Shown: positions 61,758 through 64,000 of the stretch, piece by piece
How the letters are laid out: every line of letters starts with the position of its first letter
Position numbering within the stretch: the stretch's first letter is position 1
Assembly (NCBI RefSeq): GCF_003337555.1
Contig: NZ_QPJK01000002.1
Location: 985,623-1,049,622 of the forward strand
Length of the DNA stretch: 64,000 bases
Direction of reading: 5' to 3'
DNA from: Pseudorhodoferax soli
GTDB lineage: Bacteria; Pseudomonadota; Gammaproteobacteria; Burkholderiales; Burkholderiaceae_C
Made by a program: the position numbers and the translations under genes
The notes under the pieces: model-generated
Seen by the model: only the letters and a program-made list of their open reading frames with translations
Told to the model about the DNA's origin: nothing
The model's database searches: none

Positions 61758-62081
61758 TTATGCAGCCTCCCCAGTCAGTTGGAGTTCCTGGCCCGGCTGC
61801 AGGGTGACGTACGCCTTGCGCACGTTGTCCCGGCGGCCCATGGACTTGCCGAAGCGCTTGGCCTTGCCCTTGGTGTTCACCACGGACACGCCCTTGACCT
61901 CGACCTTGAACAGCAGTTGCACTGCGGCCTTGATCTCATGCTTGGTCGCGTCCTGCAGCACCTTGAAGGTGACTGCGTTGGACTTCTCGGCGACCATGGT
62001 GGCCTTCTCGGAGACGACAGGCGCAACCAGCACCTGCATCAGACGGCCTTCGTCGAATTGAGTCGTCTTGGAGGAGCTCAT
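61758..62081 (-). CDS. rplW: 50S ribosomal protein L23
   Basis: 107 residues. [40 protein letters not shown] and [12 protein letters not shown] match L23, the docking site for trigger factor and SRP at the tunnel exit. It starts inside the rplD stop (ATGA overlap). Confidence 0.97.
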   Translation of the reverse strand: MSSSKTTQFDEGRLMQVLVAPVVSEKATMVAEKSNAVTFKVLQDATKHEIKAAVQLLFKVEVKGVSVVNTKGKAKRFGKSMGRRDNVRKAYVTLQPGQELQLTGEAA

Positions 62082-62701
62082 GCGAACATCTCCTTGAGTT
62101 TGTCCATGGCGGCCTTCGTCACCAGGACCTTCTTGTAATGCACCAGCGACACAGGGTCGGCGTAGCGCGGCTCGACAACCAGCACGTTGGCCAGGTTGCG
62201 GGAGGCCAGGTACAGGTTCTCGTCGACTTCGTCGGCGATGACCATGACCGAAGAGGCCAGGTTCAAGGCCTTCAGGCGCGTGGCCAGGGCCTTCGTCTTG
62301 GGCGAATCCACCGTCAGCGATTCAACGACAGCCAGGCGGCCTTCGCGGGCCAGCTGCGAGAAGATGGACGCCATGCCGGCGCGGTACATCTTCTTGTTGA
62401 TCTTCTGGGTGAAGTTCTCGTCCGGCATGTTCGGGAAGATCCGACCGCCCCCGCGCCACAGCGGCGAGGACGTCATACCAGCACGTGCGCGACCCGTACC
62501 CTTTTGCTTGAAAGGCTTCTTGGTCGAGTGCTTGACCTGCTCGCGGTCCTTCTGCGCACGCGTGCCCTGGCGGGCATTGGCGCGGTAGGCCACCACGATC
62601 TGGTGCACCAGATCTTCGTTGTAGTCACGACCGAACACGGTGTCGGGCACATCCACCTTGGACGCGGCCTGGCCTTGGTCGTTCAGGAGTTCGAGCTGCA
62701 T
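62078..62701 (-). CDS. rplD: 50S ribosomal protein L4
   Basis: 207 residues. The tunnel loop ([20 protein letters not shown], with [11 protein letters not shown] following) and core (GLEs such as [16 protein letters not shown] and [20 protein letters not shown]) identify L4, which in E. coli also represses its own S10 operon. The start shares one base with the rplC stop. Confidence 0.97.
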   Translation of the reverse strand: MQLELLNDQGQAASKVDVPDTVFGRDYNEDLVHQIVVAYRANARQGTRAQKDREQVKHSTKKPFKQKGTGRARAGMTSSPLWRGGGRIFPNMPDENFTQKINKKMYRAGMASIFSQLAREGRLAVVESLTVDSPKTKALATRLKALNLASSVMVIADEVDENLYLASRNLANVLVVEPRYADPVSLVHYKKVLVTKAAMDKLKEMFA

Positions 62702-63375
62702 CAGTTCGCTCCCTTTTCAGTCTTGGCCTTGATGGCCGGACGCACCGTGACGAAACCGCCCTTGGAGCCGGGCACGGCGCCACGGATCATCAGCAGCTGA
62801 CGGGCTTCGTCGACGCGGATGACGTCGAGGTTTTGGGTGGTGACGGTGTCGTCGCCGAGGTGGCCCGACATCTTCTTGCCCGGGAACACGCGGCCCGGAT
62901 CCTGCGCCATGGAGATCGAGCCCGGCACGTTGTGCGAACGGCTGTTACCGTGCGACGCGCGCTGCGAACCGAAATGGTGACGCTTGATGGTGCCGGTGAA
63001 GCCCTTGCCGATGGTCGTGCCTTGCACGTCCACCTTCTGGCCCACGGCGAAGAGCTCAGCGACGGGCAAGGTTGCGCCGGCTGCGAACTTCGCAGCGGCA
63101 TCGGCCGTCACGCGGAATTCCTGGATGATTTCACCGGCTTCCACGCCTGCCTTGGCAAGGTGGCCGGCTTGCGGCTTGGTCACGCGCGAGGCACGGCGTG
63201 CGCCGAACGTCACTTGCAGGGCGACGTAGCCGTCGTTCTCTTGGGTCTTGACCTGGGTCACGCGGTTGTTGGACACGTCGACCACCGTGACGGGCACTGC
63301 ATCGCCGTCGTCGGTGAACAAACGCATCATCCCAACCTTGCGCCCCAGCAACCCGAGGGAGTTGCTTTGACTCAT
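62701..63375 (-). CDS. rplC: 50S ribosomal protein L3
   Basis: 224 residues from the ATG at 63375 ([20 protein letters not shown]). [20 protein letters not shown] and [20 protein letters not shown] are L3 hallmarks near the peptidyl-transferase centre. An upstream in-frame start at 63474 would extend into the leader and is rejected. A 161-bp gap with its own promoter-like sequence separates it from rpsJ. Confidence 0.98.
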   Translation of the reverse strand: MSQSNSLGLLGRKVGMMRLFTDDGDAVPVTVVDVSNNRVTQVKTQENDGYVALQVTFGARRASRVTKPQAGHLAKAGVEAGEIIQEFRVTADAAAKFAAGATLPVAELFAVGQKVDVQGTTIGKGFTGTIKRHHFGSQRASHGNSRSHNVPGSISMAQDPGRVFPGKKMSGHLGDDTVTTQNLDVIRVDEARQLLMIRGAVPGSKGGFVTVRPAIKAKTEKGAN

Positions 63376-63476
63376 TGTTTTCTCCGTGACTTCCACCACC
63401 CCGACTGCAATTGGCCGGCGTGTTGTGTTGTGGAAGATGGTTGATGATTCCCCACCCAAAACGGGCGGAGCCAAAA

Positions 63477-63505
63477 ATTATAGCCCGGAGCTGCCGAATC
63501 GGCAA
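63477..63505 (-). promoter_or_regulatory. Sigma-70-type promoter before rplC
   Basis: On the minus strand TTGCCG (63505-63500), a 17-bp spacer and a perfect TATAAT (63482-63477) lie about 100 bp before rplC. The -35 and spacer fall inside the hairpin at 63481-63515. The leader from about 63470 to 63376 would be roughly 95 nt. Confidence 0.6.
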
Positions 63506-63515
63506 CTCCGGGCTA
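63481..63515 (-). terminator. Hairpin between rpsJ and rplC (possible terminator or attenuator)
   Basis: A 16-bp inverted repeat with one G-T type mismatch (TAGCCCGGAG... / ...CTCCGGGCTA) and a 3-nt loop, 22 bp past the rpsJ stop. On the minus strand it is followed by TAATTTTTGG, a moderate T tract. It could terminate the tuf-rpsJ transcript, or work as an attenuator within the operon. Confidence 0.7.
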
Positions 63516-63536
63516 CAGGGATCGATCAGGCCGCGT

Positions 63537-63851
63537 TTATTGCAGCTTGATTTCGACGTCCACGCCAGCCGGCAGGTCCAGCTTCATCAGTGCGTCGACG
63601 GTCTTGTCGGTCGGGTCGACGATGTCCATCAGGCGCTGGTGCGTGCGGATCTCGAACTGGTCGCGGCTCGTCTTGTTGACGTGCGGCGAACGCAGGATGT
63701 CGAAACGCTTCATGCGCGTCGGCAGGGGCACAGGACCCTTGACGATGGCGCCGGTGCGCTTGGCGGTGTCGACGATCTCGGCTGCGGACTGGTCGATCAG
63801 CTTGTAATCGAACGCCTTCAGGCGGATGCGGATCTTTTGCTTGTTGCTCAT
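63537..63851 (-). CDS. rpsJ: 30S ribosomal protein S10 (NusE)
   Basis: 104 residues from the ATG at 63851. [36 protein letters not shown] and [20 protein letters not shown] identify S10, also the NusE antitermination factor. It is 14 bp after tuf and followed by the hairpin. Confidence 0.98.
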   Translation of the reverse strand: MSNKQKIRIRLKAFDYKLIDQSAAEIVDTAKRTGAIVKGPVPLPTRMKRFDILRSPHVNKTSRDQFEIRTHQRLMDIVDPTDKTVDALMKLDLPAGVDVEIKLQ

Positions 63852-63865
63852 GGTGCTCGCTCCGC

Positions 63866-64000
<135 letters not shown>

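Overview
The window reads as a chromosomal segment of a high-GC betaproteobacterium, most likely of the family Comamonadaceae (Acidovorax/Variovorax-like). The basis is family knowledge matched to gene content: two Bug-type solute receptors, a PEP-CTERM exopolymer-type protein, a betaproteobacterial RND pump, an incomplete regulatory phosphotransferase chain, a lipBA cluster and core ribosomal and ATP synthase operons. No plasmid, prophage, complete insertion sequence, CRISPR array or rRNA is visible.

Layout. 1-4.7 kb: a creatininase-family gene cut by the window edge (minus), then a tightly coupled MFS transporter, small Cys-rich exported protein and iron-sulfur DinG/XPD-type helicase (plus). 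4.7-5.85 kb: about 1.2 kb without an intact gene, coding-like but broken, ending in AT-richer DNA with a convincing sigma-54 promoter. 5.85-6.7 kb: a lower-GC THxN-type PEP-CTERM protein gene. 6.7-10 kb: an orphan homodimeric AceE/MdeB-type 2-oxo acid dehydrogenase E1 divergent from an Lrp-type regulator. 10-15.4 kb: panC, an M20 amidohydrolase, two Bug receptors, a GFA-type zinc protein and an AlaX editing protein. 15.4-20.7 kb: DsbD-type reductase, thioredoxin-like protein, then a YfiR-YfiN-YfiB c-di-GMP signalling cassette. 20.7-24.4 kb: yggS and pilT - cyclic-nucleotide-binding protein - pilU. 24.4-26.7 kb: LysR regulator, tautomerase, beta-hydroxyacid dehydrogenase. 26.7-29.4 kb: dolP, a SIS-domain gene and yraN divergent from rsmI, plus tRNA-Arg(CCG). 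30-36.7 kb: a TetR regulator with an AcrR-like operator and an RND tripartite efflux pump. 36.8-42.2 kb: cytochrome c5, hypotheticals, YheT-like hydrolase, LemA-TPM-TPM and a truncated acyltransferase/SGNH remnant. 42.3-49.6 kb: the atpIBEFHAGDC operon (minus) with terminator and a candidate promoter. 49.6-52.5 kb: class IV aminotransferase, ybeD, lipB, lipA. 52.5-58.4 kb: PTS EI, HPr and EIIA, a lipoprotein, a degenerate kinase/receiver-like protein, a TlpA thioredoxin, a GNAT and a peroxiredoxin. 58.4-64 kb: the complete S10 ribosomal operon downstream of tuf (minus).

Functional connections. Periplasmic reductant genes (dsbD, thioredoxin-like) lie immediately before the four-cysteine YfiR, whose fold depends on disulfides, which may tie envelope redox state to c-di-GMP and surface life. 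The same window carries the type IV pilus retraction ATPases and an RpoN-type promoter in front of a PEP-CTERM protein, both linked in other betaproteobacteria to aggregation. lipB/lipA make the lipoyl cofactor needed by 2-oxo acid dehydrogenases, whose E1-like member is also here. No wholly new multi-gene system is evident. The least explained items are the broken coding-like tract at 4.7-5.6 kb, the protein at 55589-56734 and the small Cys-rich protein at 1912-2379. All calls are from reading the sequence; no database search was run.
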